DNA from: Marinobacter zhejiangensis
GTDB taxonomy: Bacteria; Pseudomonadota; Gammaproteobacteria; Pseudomonadales; Oleiphilaceae
Direction of reading: 5' to 3'
Length of the DNA: 64,000 nucleotides
Assembly: GCF_900114775.1 (NCBI RefSeq)
Contig: NZ_FOUE01000004.1
Location: 372,001-436,000 of the forward strand
Positions 10,646-21,000 of the stretch are shown here, one piece after another (the first letter of the stretch is position 1; each line of letters opens with the position of its first letter). The translations under genes and the position numbers were made by a program. Under the pieces are notes generated by a model that saw only the letters and a program-made list of their open reading frames with translations, searched no databases and was not told the DNA's origin.

Positions 10646-12352
10646 ATGGTTCAATCGTCTCTAGCGACGAAATCTCAGTCGTTTGACTTGGTCAAAGATG
10701 AAATTGGGCAGACCATCCGCCAGGCTGAAGCCAGCCTGGAACGCTTCCAGGAAAACCGTGACAGCGGGGAAGATCTGCAGAACTGTGTCGATTTCATCAA
10801 CCAGCTGCGCGGGATTTTCGTCCTTGTTGAACTGAGGGGTGGGGCGCTGTTATGCCAAGAAGCAGTAGCGCTCGCCAACGATGTCCCAGTCGGAGCTAAT
10901 GACGACAAGAACGTCCTGCTCACCACGCTGAACACCGCACTTTTCATCCTCCGGCGTTACGTTGAGTACTACCACCAGCAGCGTGAGGATCACCCTGAAC
11001 TTTTGTTGCCGGTGATTAATGACCTGCGCGAGGCACGCAAGGAAAAGCCCTATCCCGAATCTGGCTTTTTCGATCTTGATGCCAAGCACCGCCCTGATTT
11101 CTGCAGTCATATCCAGGTAGCGCCGTTTGAAGGCAATGAACGCGACTTCGAAGTGATGGCTCGCCGGATGCGCCTGACCTTTCAGGTGGCACTGCTGAGC
11201 GCACTTCGCAACCGCAGCGACGTTGTGAGCCTGAAGCTGATCAGTCGTTCTGCCCGGGGATTTGTCCAATTGTGCGGGCGAGGGTCGATGGCTCAGATGT
11301 GGTGCCTCGTCGCCACCGTTGCAGACACCATGCTTGATCGTGCGATGGGCTTTTCCAAAGCACGAAAACGCATGTTGATGCGCATCGAACGATACACCCG
11401 CGAAATCGTTTATGTCGGCCGGGTAGCCACCGCCAAGGACGCCCCGGATTCGTTAATTAAAGACCTGGTTTACCTGCTGTACCGCAGCGGCTCGGCCAAC
11501 CCGGAAGTCATCGATATTCTTGCCGGGTTCGGTACAGCTCCGGCAGAGTACTCGGACTCCATGTTTGAGGCGCACAGTAAGCGCCTCTACGGACCGGGTT
11601 CCGACGTGCTCAAGTCGCTTTCCGAGGCGCTACAGGAAGAGCTGAACCAACTTAAGGATAAGCTCGACATTATCGAGCGAGGCATCGAACCCGACCTGGC
11701 CGAGCTTGCCTCCATTGCCGAGACCCTCGAGCGCCTGGCCAATACGCTGGTTATGCTTGACCTCAACCAGCTTTCGAAAGCATCGCGCGCAGAAGCTGTG
11801 AAGCTGCGGCAGTGGGAAAAAGACTCACGTCTTCCCGGGGAAGAAGAGCTGTATACGCTGGCCGATTCTGTTCTCGCTATCGAGAGCGCCATCGCCCAGA
11901 TGGAAACCCGGGGTATCACCTCTGAGACTGATGCGCTCGCCGCTGCCCGCAATACCCGTGACAGTTCGCTCTATCTCCGTGAAGCGTTATTTGTTGTGGG
12001 GGACGAGGCGAAAGGGGCTCTGACCCTCGCCAAGCGGGCCATCACAGCATTTATCGAATCAGACTTTGAAAAGCTCCATCTCGCCAACTTGCCGGCAACC
12101 CTCCATAGCATCTGGGGCGGATTGAAGATGGTTGATGACGAGGAAGCGGCCAGTGTGCTTGGACGGGTAGCAAGCTCCATCCAGACCAAGCTTCTCGATG
12201 AGAAAGAGGCGCCGTCAAACCAGATTCTTGAAGCGCTCGCAGACGCATTAACGTCGCTGGAGTATTACATCGAGTGCATTGGCACCCGGGAAGAGCGAAA
12301 CCCGGATCTGCTGAAACTCGCTGAGTCCTCTCTTGACGATGTAGGGTTGTAA
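10646..12352 (+). CDS. fimL: FimL-like scaffold protein (type IV pilus / twitching motility)
   Basis: 568 residues, all helical, related to the N-terminal part of the ChpA/PilL chemotaxis kinase but without kinase or receiver domains. Size and locus fit Pseudomonas FimL (about 567 residues, encoded near rnhA-dnaQ). FimL connects the Pil-Chp chemosensory system, PilG and FimV to cAMP production and twitching motility. The segment INQLRGIFVLVELRGGALLCQE (residues about 49-70) resembles a degenerate Hpt-like helix that lacks the phosphorylatable His. The assignment is by similarity and position; the role here is inferred. A strong bidirectional terminator follows. Confidence 0.8.
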   Translation: MVQSSLATKSQSFDLVKDEIGQTIRQAEASLERFQENRDSGEDLQNCVDFINQLRGIFVLVELRGGALLCQEAVALANDVPVGANDDKNVLLTTLNTALFILRRYVEYYHQQREDHPELLLPVINDLREARKEKPYPESGFFDLDAKHRPDFCSHIQVAPFEGNERDFEVMARRMRLTFQVALLSALRNRSDVVSLKLISRSARGFVQLCGRGSMAQMWCLVATVADTMLDRAMGFSKARKRMLMRIERYTREIVYVGRVATAKDAPDSLIKDLVYLLYRSGSANPEVIDILAGFGTAPAEYSDSMFEAHSKRLYGPGSDVLKSLSEALQEELNQLKDKLDIIERGIEPDLAELASIAETLERLANTLVMLDLNQLSKASRAEAVKLRQWEKDSRLPGEEELYTLADSVLAIESAIAQMETRGITSETDALAAARNTRDSSLYLREALFVVGDEAKGALTLAKRAITAFIESDFEKLHLANLPATLHSIWGGLKMVDDEEAASVLGRVASSIQTKLLDEKEAPSNQILEALADALTSLEYYIECIGTREERNPDLLKLAESSLDDVGL

Positions 12353-12453
12353 TTAAGCCTTATCCTCCTCGTTGGTAGTCGCGTGCTTTCCCTGCTTGGC
12401 GGAATGTTCGTGGCTACCGCCTCACGGCTCTGTGATCGAAATGCACAAGACAT

Positions 12454-12483
12454 AAAAAAACCTGCCAGCTGGCAGGTTTTTTT
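12454..12483. terminator. Bidirectional rho-independent terminator
   Basis: A near-perfect palindrome: a run of seven A, stem CCTGCCAG/CTGGCAGG, then a run of seven T. It serves fimL on the plus strand and the SCP2 gene on the minus strand, which converge here. Confidence 0.92.
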
Positions 12484-12498
12484 AAAGCAGGCTGGAAC

Positions 12499-12813
12499 TT
12501 AGCCCATGGTGAACAGTTCACCCAGCTTGGTTGCCAGCATCATGTCGCCTTCAGCGCGCAGCTGACCAGCCATGAAAGCCTGCATGCCGTCAGTTTCGCC
12601 GGAAACGATGCCCTTCAGCGTGTCAGTGTTCATGATCAGGGTAACAGACGGATCATCGTTTTCACCTTCAACGAGTTGGCAAGTGCCGTCGTTGATGACC
12701 AGGTGGTAAGTGCTGTCGTCTTCGATAGCAAACTGGAATACCAGATCCAGGCCAGAAGCGGCGTCTGCGTTGAAATTCTGGGAAAGTGTTTCAAAGACCT
12801 GTGCTACAGACAT
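12499..12813 (-). CDS. SCP2 sterol-binding domain protein
   Basis: A 104-residue protein made almost wholly of an SCP2-like lipid-binding fold: it starts MSVAQVFETLSQNF, ends LRAEGDMMLATKLGELFTMG, and has the NDDPSVTLIMNTDTL core. In bacteria such proteins are thought to bind acyl chains or lipids; no enzymatic residue is evident. The frame extends 91 codons upstream, but ATG 12813 is chosen because AAGG stands at the right distance and all similarity begins there. It is divergent from sohB. Confidence 0.82.
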   Translation of the reverse strand: MSVAQVFETLSQNFNADAASGLDLVFQFAIEDDSTYHLVINDGTCQLVEGENDDPSVTLIMNTDTLKGIVSGETDGMQAFMAGQLRAEGDMMLATKLGELFTMG

Positions 12814-13106
12814 TGTTTTACCTTCTAGTATTTTTGGCTTTCGCTCTTTTTTGAGTATTTGCCGGCGCGCTCTGGCCTTTACGACTGAAATGAGCAAGCG
12901 TTCAATATCCCGGCAACGCAATTCGACTTTATGGGGATGGTGGTTGGCTGTCAAGCTTGATCGAACGCTTGTTTTAATTTTTTCAGTTTTTGTCGCCTCA
13001 GGCCAAGCGAACAAAGAACCGCAAACAGCCTTGCTCAAGCTTGTTAGTTGCTCCCCCTCAGTTACAATCAACTCCCTTGAACTCAAGTCTCAGTTGGAGA
13101 AAGGCT

Positions 13107-14177
13107 TTGGAATTTCTGTCAGATTATGGATTGTTCTTGGCTAAGGTTGCTACCGTCGTCGTGGCGCTGATCATTATCATCTCAGTCATCGCGTCGGCGG
13201 CCCAGAAGGATCGTGGGGATCAGCAAGGAGAAGGGGAGCTGCGTACCCGGAAGCTTAACGACCGGTACCGACGCCTGAAAGAAGCCCTTCAGTCCAGACT
13301 GATGGACGATGAACAGCGCAAGCAGTGGCAAAAGTCCGAAAAGAAGCGGCTCAAAGCAGAGCAAAAAGCCAAAAAGCAGCGGGCCAAATCGACCACTGAC
13401 AACGAAGGTGCGCCACGCAAGCCGCGGGTTTTTGTCCTTGATTTCCACGGTGACATAAAGGCCAGCGATACGGACATGCTTCGGCAGTCCGTGACTGGTG
13501 TGCTTAGCGTTGCTGAGGCAGGAACCGATGAAGTGGTTGTCCGTCTGGAAAGCGGCGGCGGACTGGTGCACTCCTACGGCCTGGCGGCGGCTCAGCTGGA
13601 TCGCATCCGCAATAAAGGAGTGGCGCTGACGGTTTGTGTTGATAAGGTCGCCGCGAGTGGTGGCTACATGATGGCCTGCGTTGCCGACCGTATCATCGCC
13701 TCCCCCTTCGCCATTCTCGGCTCGATTGGGGTTGTCGCCCAACTGCCTAACTTCCATCGTTTGTTGAAGAAGAACGATGTCGATTTTGAGGTGCTCACCG
13801 CCGGGGAGCACAAGCGAACCCTGACTGTCTTTGGTGAAAACACCGAGAAAGGGCGGCAGAAATTCCTGGATGACCTGCAGGACACCCACGTTCTGTTCAA
13901 GGAATACGTCGGTGAGCGCCGGCCAGCTCTAGACATACACGCGGTTTCCAACGGCGACATTTGGTTTGGCAAGCGAGCATTGGACGTTCATCTTATTGAT
14001 GAAGTGATGACTTCTGACGAATATCTGTTGGCAGCCTGCGAACGGGCGGATGTCGTTGCAGTTGGCTTCCATCAAAGGCGTTCCCTGCCGGAACGCCTTG
14101 GGTTGGCGACCAGCTCAGCAATCGAGCATTCATTCTGGCGCATCGTTGGCACATTCCGTAATCAGAATATTCAATAA
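13107..14177 (+). CDS. sohB: Inner-membrane serine peptidase SohB (signal peptide peptidase A family)
   Basis: An S49-family protease, about 356 residues. It begins with MEFLSDYGLFLAK, matching the known SohB N-terminus, then a transmembrane helix (VATVVVALIIIISVIA), a charged Lys/Arg/Gln-rich linker (about residues 50-105), and the protease core with the catalytic Ser motif ASGGYMMACVADRI and GSIGVV. I place the start at TTG 13107: GGAG ends 7 bases upstream and the first residues then match the family. The frame also runs upstream to 12990, but that part shows no similarity. Confidence 0.88.
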   Translation: MEFLSDYGLFLAKVATVVVALIIIISVIASAAQKDRGDQQGEGELRTRKLNDRYRRLKEALQSRLMDDEQRKQWQKSEKKRLKAEQKAKKQRAKSTTDNEGAPRKPRVFVLDFHGDIKASDTDMLRQSVTGVLSVAEAGTDEVVVRLESGGGLVHSYGLAAAQLDRIRNKGVALTVCVDKVAASGGYMMACVADRIIASPFAILGSIGVVAQLPNFHRLLKKNDVDFEVLTAGEHKRTLTVFGENTEKGRQKFLDDLQDTHVLFKEYVGERRPALDIHAVSNGDIWFGKRALDVHLIDEVMTSDEYLLAACERADVVAVGFHQRRSLPERLGLATSSAIEHSFWRIVGTFRNQNIQ

Positions 14178-14205
14178 TAAATCACAAACAGAGGACGGCA
14201 GAGCA

Positions 14206-15204
14206 ATGGCTGAAGACACTCAATTCAAAGCGTGGCAGGTCTCAGAGCAGGACGGTGAATTCCGGGGCGAAGAGGTTACCCGCAAGGTGGCTGATCTGCC
14301 GGAGCATGATGTGCTGATCAAGGTCCACTATTCATCCCTGAATTATAAAGACGCCCTGTCTGCCTCTGGAAATCGCGCGGTTACCCGAGAATACCCACAT
14401 ACGCCGGGCATTGATGCGTTTGGCGACGTGGTGTCCTCAGCCGACGACCGTATCAAGGTAGGACAACACGTTATTGTGACGGGCTATGACCTTGGCATGA
14501 ACACCGACGGTGGGTTTGGAGAATATATCCGTGTACCCGCAGCTTGGTGCGTGCCGATGCCTGACGGCTGGGATGGGCTCAAGGCCATGACCTACGGCAC
14601 CGCTGGCCTGACAGCAGGGTTGTGCGTCAGCAAGATTCTCATGGCTGGCGCCAAGCCGGAGCAGGGCAAGGTCGCTGTAACCGGCGCTACCGGCGCCGTT
14701 GGCAGTGTTTGCGTTGAGCTTCTGGCAGGGCTGGGGTTTGATGTGGTTGCCATCAGCGGCAAAGCCGACCAGCAGAGCCTACTTAACGAATTGGGCGCCC
14801 AGGAGGTAGTTGGTCGCGAGACCCTTACCCCGGGCAACCGACCGTTACTGAAGCCGGCGTATGCCAACGCCATCGACACAGTTGGTGGCGCGCCGCTGGC
14901 CGAGTTGCTCAAGCAAATTCAACCAGGGGGGTCCGTCGCCTGCTGCGGTTTGGTTGCCGGCGCTCAGCTAGAGACCACCGTGCTGCCTTTTATACTTCGG
15001 GGCGTCAACCTGCTCGGGGTCGATTCAGTTGAAATACCGCTTGAGGACAAAGTGGCGGTTTGGGAAATGCTGTCTGGCGAATGGGCCTGTCCGGTCACAG
15101 AGCAGCACCGGCGAACCATCGGCCGCGCTGAGCTTGCTGGCTCGCTCAGTTCATTCCTCAAAGGCGAGTCGGTCGGAAAGGTCGTCCTTGATCATTCACT
15201 CTGA
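14206..15204 (+). CDS. MDR-family quinone oxidoreductase / acrylyl-CoA reductase (YhdH/AcuI type)
   Basis: A medium-chain dehydrogenase/reductase of 332 residues. The N-terminal GroES-like domain carries the YhdH landmark YSSLNYKDALSASG; the Rossmann domain carries GATGAVGSVCVELLAGLG (about residues 160-178) and IDTVGG. There are no structural zinc cysteines, as expected for this branch. E. coli YhdH reduces acrylyl-CoA with NADPH; the substrate here is inferred only. ATG 14206 has GAGG a little upstream and starts at the domain boundary. It is followed by a strong terminator, and probably co-transcribed with sohB (28-base gap). Confidence 0.85.
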   Translation: MAEDTQFKAWQVSEQDGEFRGEEVTRKVADLPEHDVLIKVHYSSLNYKDALSASGNRAVTREYPHTPGIDAFGDVVSSADDRIKVGQHVIVTGYDLGMNTDGGFGEYIRVPAAWCVPMPDGWDGLKAMTYGTAGLTAGLCVSKILMAGAKPEQGKVAVTGATGAVGSVCVELLAGLGFDVVAISGKADQQSLLNELGAQEVVGRETLTPGNRPLLKPAYANAIDTVGGAPLAELLKQIQPGGSVACCGLVAGAQLETTVLPFILRGVNLLGVDSVEIPLEDKVAVWEMLSGEWACPVTEQHRRTIGRAELAGSLSSFLKGESVGKVVLDHSL

Positions 15205-15235
15205 TCAGTAACCCTTAGTCGAGGTGAGACATCTC

Positions 15236-15279
15236 AAAAAAAAGAGGGCTCCAGCGTTTGCTGGGCCCTCTTTTTTTTT
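15236..15279. terminator. Bidirectional rho-independent terminator
   Basis: Poly-A, stem GAGGGC-CCAGC with a single bulge, loop GTTT, then GCTGGGCCCTC and a run of nine T. It separates the plus-strand oxidoreductase from the convergent cysI operon. Confidence 0.9.
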
Positions 15280-15291
15280 GAGTCGACCGAA

Positions 15292-15795
15292 TCAGGAAGC
15301 GCGACGACGGAACAGTGGGACGTCAGTGTCCGTTGCTGCCTGATAGCTGTTGCTAAAGAAGTTCAGGCAAGCAGCCGCCTTGCTGGCGTCCTTGTCTTCC
15401 CGAAGGGCATAGGCGTCAAAGCCACAGCGCTTCATGAACTGCAGCTGGTCGAGCAGGACGTCACCAATGGCTCGAAGTTCATTCTGATAGCCGAACCGCT
15501 CCCGCAGAAGGCGCCCGATGCTGTATCCGCGGCCATCACTGAACTTGGGGAAGTTAACGGCGATCACCGGCAACTCGTTTACCAGGCCATCCAGGGCTTC
15601 CGGTTCGTCATGGCTTTCAAGCCAGACGCCCACATCGGTACGACCGGAAAAGTGTTCCTGTCCCGCGATCCATAGGTCCATCGGGATAAGCACAGGGCCT
15701 TCGGGAAGGTCCAGCGAATCACCAGGGGCAGGGCGCGCTACCACAGTCCAGTTGTCGGCGTTGATTGAACCGTCTTTGCTGATAATGTCAGGCAT
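15292..15795 (-). CDS. DUF934 protein, sulfite-reductase partner
   Basis: 167 residues from MPDIISKDG, similar to the DUF934 protein encoded directly after cysI in pseudomonads and often grouped with sulfate assimilation. Core motifs: VIAVNFPKFSDGRGYSIGRLLRERFGY and ELRAIGDVLLDQLQFMKRCGFDA. It may be an accessory or electron-donor-docking factor for sulfite reductase; this is inferred from constant linkage. Its start overlaps the cysI stop by 8 bases, so translation is coupled. An upstream frame extension lies inside cysI and is not used. Confidence 0.85.
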   Translation of the reverse strand: MPDIISKDGSINADNWTVVARPAPGDSLDLPEGPVLIPMDLWIAGQEHFSGRTDVGVWLESHDEPEALDGLVNELPVIAVNFPKFSDGRGYSIGRLLRERFGYQNELRAIGDVLLDQLQFMKRCGFDAYALREDKDASKAAACLNFFSNSYQAATDTDVPLFRRRAS

Positions 15796-17440
15796 ATACA
15801 CGCTCCTTAAACGGATCGATACCAATACGGCGGTAGGTGTCGATAAACTCTTCTTCGTCGTTTCGGTTCTTCACATACACGTCAACAATCTTCTCGATGA
15901 CGTCTGGCATGTCTTCCTGAGCGAAAGAGGGGCCCAGAATTTTACCGATGGTGGCGTCATGCTGTGATGAGCCGCCAAGGCTGACCTGGTAGAACTCCTC
16001 GCCCTTCTTATCTACTCCAAGCACACCGATGTTGCCGACGTGGTGGTGACCGCAAGCGTTCATGCAGCCTGAGATATTGAGATCAATGTTGCCAAGGTCG
16101 TACAGGAAGTCGAGGTTGTCAAAACGACGCTGGATGGATTCAGCGACCGGGATCGACTTTGCATTAGCCAGTGCGCAATAGTCACCGCCAGGGCAGCAGA
16201 TGATATCGGTAAGTGTATTGAGGTTTGGTGTCGCGAAGCCCATCGGGATGATGGCCTGCCAAAGCTCAAAGAGTTGGTCTTGCCGCACATCCGCCAGAAC
16301 AACGTTCTGTTGATGGGTAACCCGTATCTCACCAAAGCTGAACTGGTCGGCAAGATCCGCAATCTGCTCAAGCTGACGGTCGCTGACGTCGCCCGGTGGT
16401 GTACCGGTCGCTTTCATGGTGAGTGTCACAATCGCATACCCGGCTTTTTTGTGGGAGTCGACATTTCGGCCAACCCAGTTATCAAAAGCCTTGTTCTCGA
16501 ACCGCAGTTTTGCCAACGCATCGGACTGATCGGCAACCGTTTCGTATGCTGGCTCAGTGAAGTAAGCCTGAACACGCTCAATGGCTTCAGCGGTAAGCTT
16601 GGTTGGAGAACCCTTAAGGTGCGCCCATTCCGCCTCAACTTTTTCAGCAAAACCTTCCGGACTCAGGGCCTTGACGAGGATTTTGATCCGCGCCTTGTAC
16701 TTGTTATCCCGGCGGCCATAGCGGTTGTAAACGCGGACAACGGCCTCAAGATAGGTCAGCAGGTCATGCTCTGGCAGGAATTCGCGGATGACAGGACCGA
16801 CCATCGGGGTACGCCCCAAACCGCCGCCCACATGAACCCGGAAACCCAGGTCGCCGGCGTCGTTTTTGACGACCTGCAAACCGATGTCGTGAACCTGAAT
16901 CGCTGCGCGATCGGTGTGCTCTGAGGCGTTGACAGCAATCTTGAACTTACGCGGCAGGAACGCGAACTCCGGGTGGAAGGTTGACCATTGCCGGATGATC
17001 TCGCAGTAGGGACGAGGATCCACAACTTCGTCCACCTGAACGCCTGAGAACTGGTCCGTGGTGGTGTTACGGATACAGTTACCACTGGTCTGGTTTGCGT
17101 GCATCTCAACTTCGGCAAGCTCTGCCAGAATGTCGGGCACATCTTCAAGCGCCGGCCAGTTGAGCTGCACGTTCTGGCGGGTGGTGAAGTGTGCATAGCC
17201 CTTGTCGTAGTCACGGGTGATACGTGCCAGGCGACGAAGCTGTCCGGAACGCATCATGCCGTACGGTACGCAGATACGAAGCATTGGCGCGAAGCGCTGG
17301 ACATACAAGCCATTCTGGAGGCGCAGAGGCAGAAACTCGTCTTCGCTCAATTCGCCGGCCAGTGCGCGGTCGGTCTGGTCCCTGAACTGGGCAACCCGTT
17401 CGGCCAGAATCAGCCGATCGTGTTCGTCGTAAACATACAT
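15788..17440 (-). CDS. cysI: Sulfite reductase hemoprotein (nitrite/sulfite reductase family)
   Basis: A siroheme/[4Fe-4S] enzyme of 550 residues that reduces sulfite to sulfide for cysteine synthesis. Two homologous halves are visible, each with a ferredoxin-like part. The cluster/siroheme cysteines are in ICCPGGDYC and CMNACGHHHVGNIG (about residues 420-470), and the siroheme-binding arginine region YAHFTTRQNVQLNW is near residue 80. It resembles the stand-alone Pseudomonas CysI rather than the enteric CysI that pairs with CysJ, and no cysJ is in the window. It is coupled with the DUF934 gene. Confidence 0.9.
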   Translation of the reverse strand: MYVYDEHDRLILAERVAQFRDQTDRALAGELSEDEFLPLRLQNGLYVQRFAPMLRICVPYGMMRSGQLRRLARITRDYDKGYAHFTTRQNVQLNWPALEDVPDILAELAEVEMHANQTSGNCIRNTTTDQFSGVQVDEVVDPRPYCEIIRQWSTFHPEFAFLPRKFKIAVNASEHTDRAAIQVHDIGLQVVKNDAGDLGFRVHVGGGLGRTPMVGPVIREFLPEHDLLTYLEAVVRVYNRYGRRDNKYKARIKILVKALSPEGFAEKVEAEWAHLKGSPTKLTAEAIERVQAYFTEPAYETVADQSDALAKLRFENKAFDNWVGRNVDSHKKAGYAIVTLTMKATGTPPGDVSDRQLEQIADLADQFSFGEIRVTHQQNVVLADVRQDQLFELWQAIIPMGFATPNLNTLTDIICCPGGDYCALANAKSIPVAESIQRRFDNLDFLYDLGNIDLNISGCMNACGHHHVGNIGVLGVDKKGEEFYQVSLGGSSQHDATIGKILGPSFAQEDMPDVIEKIVDVYVKNRNDEEEFIDTYRRIGIDPFKERVYA

Positions 17441-17620
17441 AGCGGTACGTCCTGCTAAAGAGATTTCGGGCTATTTTGCGGTGGGGGAGAATAGCATTAC
17501 CGCTATATTCTTAAAATGATTATTTCCAAATATGGTTATCGGTTTTAGAGATATAGATTGGACGAATCAAAGATCCCAACCTAGATTGAAGAGTACTTAT
17601 AAAACAAAAAGGAAGGCGTC

Positions 17621-17725
17621 ATGAAAAAGAGTGTCCGCACCGACAGTCAGGTTGATTCTGTGGCTGCAGTCGTATTGATCCTACTGATGGTTGCCTTTGC
17701 AGTGACGTGGGTCTCCGGCCAGTAG
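17621..17725 (+). CDS. 34-residue single-helix membrane microprotein
   Basis: A small gene with a strong ribosome site (GGAAGG, 5-6 bases before ATG 17621). The protein begins MKKSVRTDSQVDSV, followed by one hydrophobic helix (AAVVLILLMVAFAVTWV) and a short tail GQ. A cytoplasmic basic N-terminus and one transmembrane segment are what a functional membrane microprotein would show. It lies divergent from cysI and convergent with the DUF2970 gene, just 1 base from its stop. I do not recognise a family name. Confidence 0.65.
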   Translation: MKKSVRTDSQVDSVAAVVLILLMVAFAVTWVSGQ

Positions 17726-17726
17726 T

Positions 17727-17966
17727 TCAGGGAATAACCAGCTTAACCACCACCACGAGCGTCAACACAAACAGTACAGTAAAAACGACACCAGTAATGA
17801 TGTAGGGCCAAGGGCTTTGGCTGGAGAAGTCCTCCTCTCGCCGTTTACTGGACTGCACGCCCAAGGCTCCGGCAAGAACACCCTGAATAACTTTCAGAAT
17901 GCCTGGCCTGGATGGCGAACGAGAGTTTGGCGTTTGGGTATTCCGGGGGGTTGCCTGGCGCGTCAT
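17727..17966 (-). CDS. DUF2970 small membrane protein
   Basis: 79 residues. The DUF2970 pattern is clear: ILKVIQGVLAGALGVQSSKRREEDF, then a C-terminal transmembrane segment (YIITGVVFTVLFVLTLVVVVKLVI). A Ser/Pro/Thr-rich N-terminus precedes it. I use ATG 17966 because an AAGGAAAG ribosome site sits about 6 bases upstream; a codon at 17984 is an alternative. Function unknown. The position between cysI and metH is common in pseudomonads. Confidence 0.8.
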   Translation of the reverse strand: MTRQATPRNTQTPNSRSPSRPGILKVIQGVLAGALGVQSSKRREEDFSSQSPWPYIITGVVFTVLFVLTLVVVVKLVIP

Positions 17967-18042
17967 GGGCTTCTTTCCTTGCAAGCTTTCAGGAAAGGCT
18001 AGCCCATGACATGAAGAACAGCCAGGCAGGTTCGACTAGCGG

Positions 18043-21000
18043 TTACTCGGCAGGGTCGTAGGCCAGGCTTGGGGCCAACCAGCGCTCGGCCTCGGCTTGC
18101 GAGATACCTTTGCGTTTGGCGTAGTCTTCGACCTGGTCACGGCCGATGCGCCCGACGGCGAAATACTTCGAATCCGGGTGCCCGAAGTACCAACCGGAAA
18201 CGGCCGCTGCTGGGAACATGGCAAAGTGCTCCGTCAGCTCGATCCCCGCATTGCTGGTTGCGTCAAGCAGGGAGAACAGTGATGCCTTCTCTGTGTGATC
18301 CGGGCAGGCCGGATAGCCCGGAGCCGGACGGATACCACTGTATTGCTCGCGAATCAGCGCCTCGTTATCCAGCGTTTCATCGGATGCATAACCCCAGAAC
18401 TCTTTGCGAACCCGCTCGTGCATGCGCTCGGCGAACGCTTCAGCCAGGCGGTCTGCCAGGGCCTTGACCATAATCGCATTATAGTCGTCGTTGGCCTGCT
18501 TAAACTCCTCAGCAAATTCTTCCGCGCCAATACCTGTCGTTACCGCAAAACCGCCGACATAATCGGTGGCGCCAGCGTCTTCCGGCATCACAAAGTCCGA
18601 CAGGGCAGCCATGGCCTGGCCTGAGGCCTTTTCATCCTGCTGCCTGAGGTGGTGCAGGGTGGCCAGCTCCTCGGAGCGGGTTTCGTCGGTGTAGAGCACC
18701 AGGTCATCGCCCCGGCGGTTGGCGGGCCAGAAACCAATAACGGCGCGAGCGGTTACCCGCTTTTCATCGATCATTCGACGAAGAATCTTCTGGGCGTCGT
18801 CGTACAGCGTTCTTGCCGCTTCACCACGCTTTGGATCATCGAAGATCTTTGGATATTTGCCCGCCATATCCCAGGAGATGAAGAAAGGCGTCCAGTCGAT
18901 GTAGTCCACCAGCTCATTCAGGTCGTAGGCGTCAAAGGCGCGGACCCCGGTGAACGCGGGCTTGCGAGGCTGATAGCCGGAGAAGTCGAGCTGAGGGGCG
19001 CGGGAACGGGCTTCCTCAAGCGAAACCAGCTTAACCCTTTCGCCACGGTTTTTACGGCGTTCACGAATTTCATCGTATTCCTGGCGTGCCGCTTCAACAA
19101 AATCCTGCTTTTGTGACTGACTGAGCAACTGGGAAGCGACATTAACGCAACGGGATGCGTCGGCGACGTAGAGGGCGATGTCGTTTTTGTACTTGGGCTC
19201 AATCTTGACCGCGGTGTGCGCCTTGGAGGTGGTCGCTCCACCAATCATCAGCGGAATCTGGAAGTCCAGGCGCTGCATTTCGCTGGCAACGTGCACCATT
19301 TCGTCGAGAGACGGGGTGATCAGCCCACTCAGGCCGATGATGTCCACATCTTCCGTTCGGGCGGTCTCAAGGATCTTGTCGCACGGAACCATGACACCAA
19401 GATCAATAACTTCGTAGTTATTGCACTGAAGCACAACCCCAACGATGTTTTTGCCAATGTCGTGAACATCCCCTTTAACCGTGGCCATCAGAATCTTGCC
19501 TTTGGCCTTCTGACCCTCGGTCTTCTCCGCTTCGATAAACGGAATGAGGTGAGCAACCGCCTGCTTCATGACGCGGGCGCTTTTTACCACCTGGGGCAGG
19601 AACATTTTCCCGTCACCAAACAGGTCGCCCACCACATTCATTCCGTCCATCAGCGGACCTTCAATGACATGGATCGGGTGGCTGGCGTTTTGTCGGCAGG
19701 CCTCAGTGTCTTCTACTATGTAGGTGGTAATGCCTTTGACCAGTGCGTGCTCCAGACGCTTCTCAACCGGCCACTCACGCCACGCCAGGTCTTCGACTTC
19801 CGTCTTGCCGGCTTTGCCACGGTATTGTTCGGCGATTTCAAGCAGGCGGTCGGTGGCATCGTCGCGGCGGTTGAGCACAACATCTTCCACCCTTTCTTTC
19901 AGTTCCGGCTCGATTTCGTCATAGATGACGAGCTGACCCGGGTTGACGATCCCCATGTTCATACCAGCCTTGATGGCGTGGTACAGGAAAACTGAGTGGA
20001 TGGCTTCACGAACCGGGTCATTGCCCCGGAACGAGAAAGATACGTTACTGACCCCGCCAGACACCGATGCATGCGGCAGGTTCTCACGGATCCACCGGGT
20101 CGCTTCGATAAAATCAACGGCGTAGTTGTTGTGCTCTTCAATCCCGGTCGCAATGGCAAAAATGTTAGGGTCAAAGATAATGTCGGCGGGGTCGAAACCG
20201 ATACCGGTGAGCACATCGTAGGAGCGCTTGCAGATCTCGGTTTTGCGCTGGTAGGTATCCGCCTGACCGGTTTCATCAAACGCCATCACCACCACCGCCG
20301 CACCATACCGCATGCAGTCCCGTGCCCGATTAATAAACTCTTCCTCGCCTTCCTTAAGGCTGATGGAGTTCACAACCGCCTTACCCTGGATGCAGCGCAG
20401 GCCAGCCTCGATCACGTCCCATTTGGATGAGTCGATCATGATGGGCACACGGGAGATATCCGGTTCTGAGGCAACCAGGTTCAGGAACGTCACCATCACG
20501 TCCCTGGAATCGAGCATACCCTCATCCATGTTGATATCGATGATCTGGGCACCGTTCTCAACCTGATCCCGGGCAACACTGAGCGCTTCCTCGTACTGCT
20601 CGTCTTTAATCAGTCGCAAGAAACGCTTGGAACCGGTCACATTGGTGCGTTCGCCGACATTGATAAACAGCGTGTTCTTATCACCGGTGAATGGCTCCAG
20701 GCCGGAGAGTCGCAAAGCTGCCGGCCGCTCGGGGATCTTGCGGGGAGGGTACTTGGCCACGGTTTTGGCAATGGCAGCTATATGGTCCGGGCGTGAACCG
20801 CAACAGCCGCCGATGATGTTGAGGAATCCATCACGGGCGAACCCTTCAATGATGGCGGCCATTTCCTCGGGGGTCTGGTCGTATTCACCAAACTCATTCG
20901 GCAGGCCCGCATTGGGGTGGGCGCTAACAAAGGTGGTGGCCTTGTTGGACAGTTCCTCAACATAAGGACGCAGGGCGTCAGCACCCAGCGCACAGTTCAA

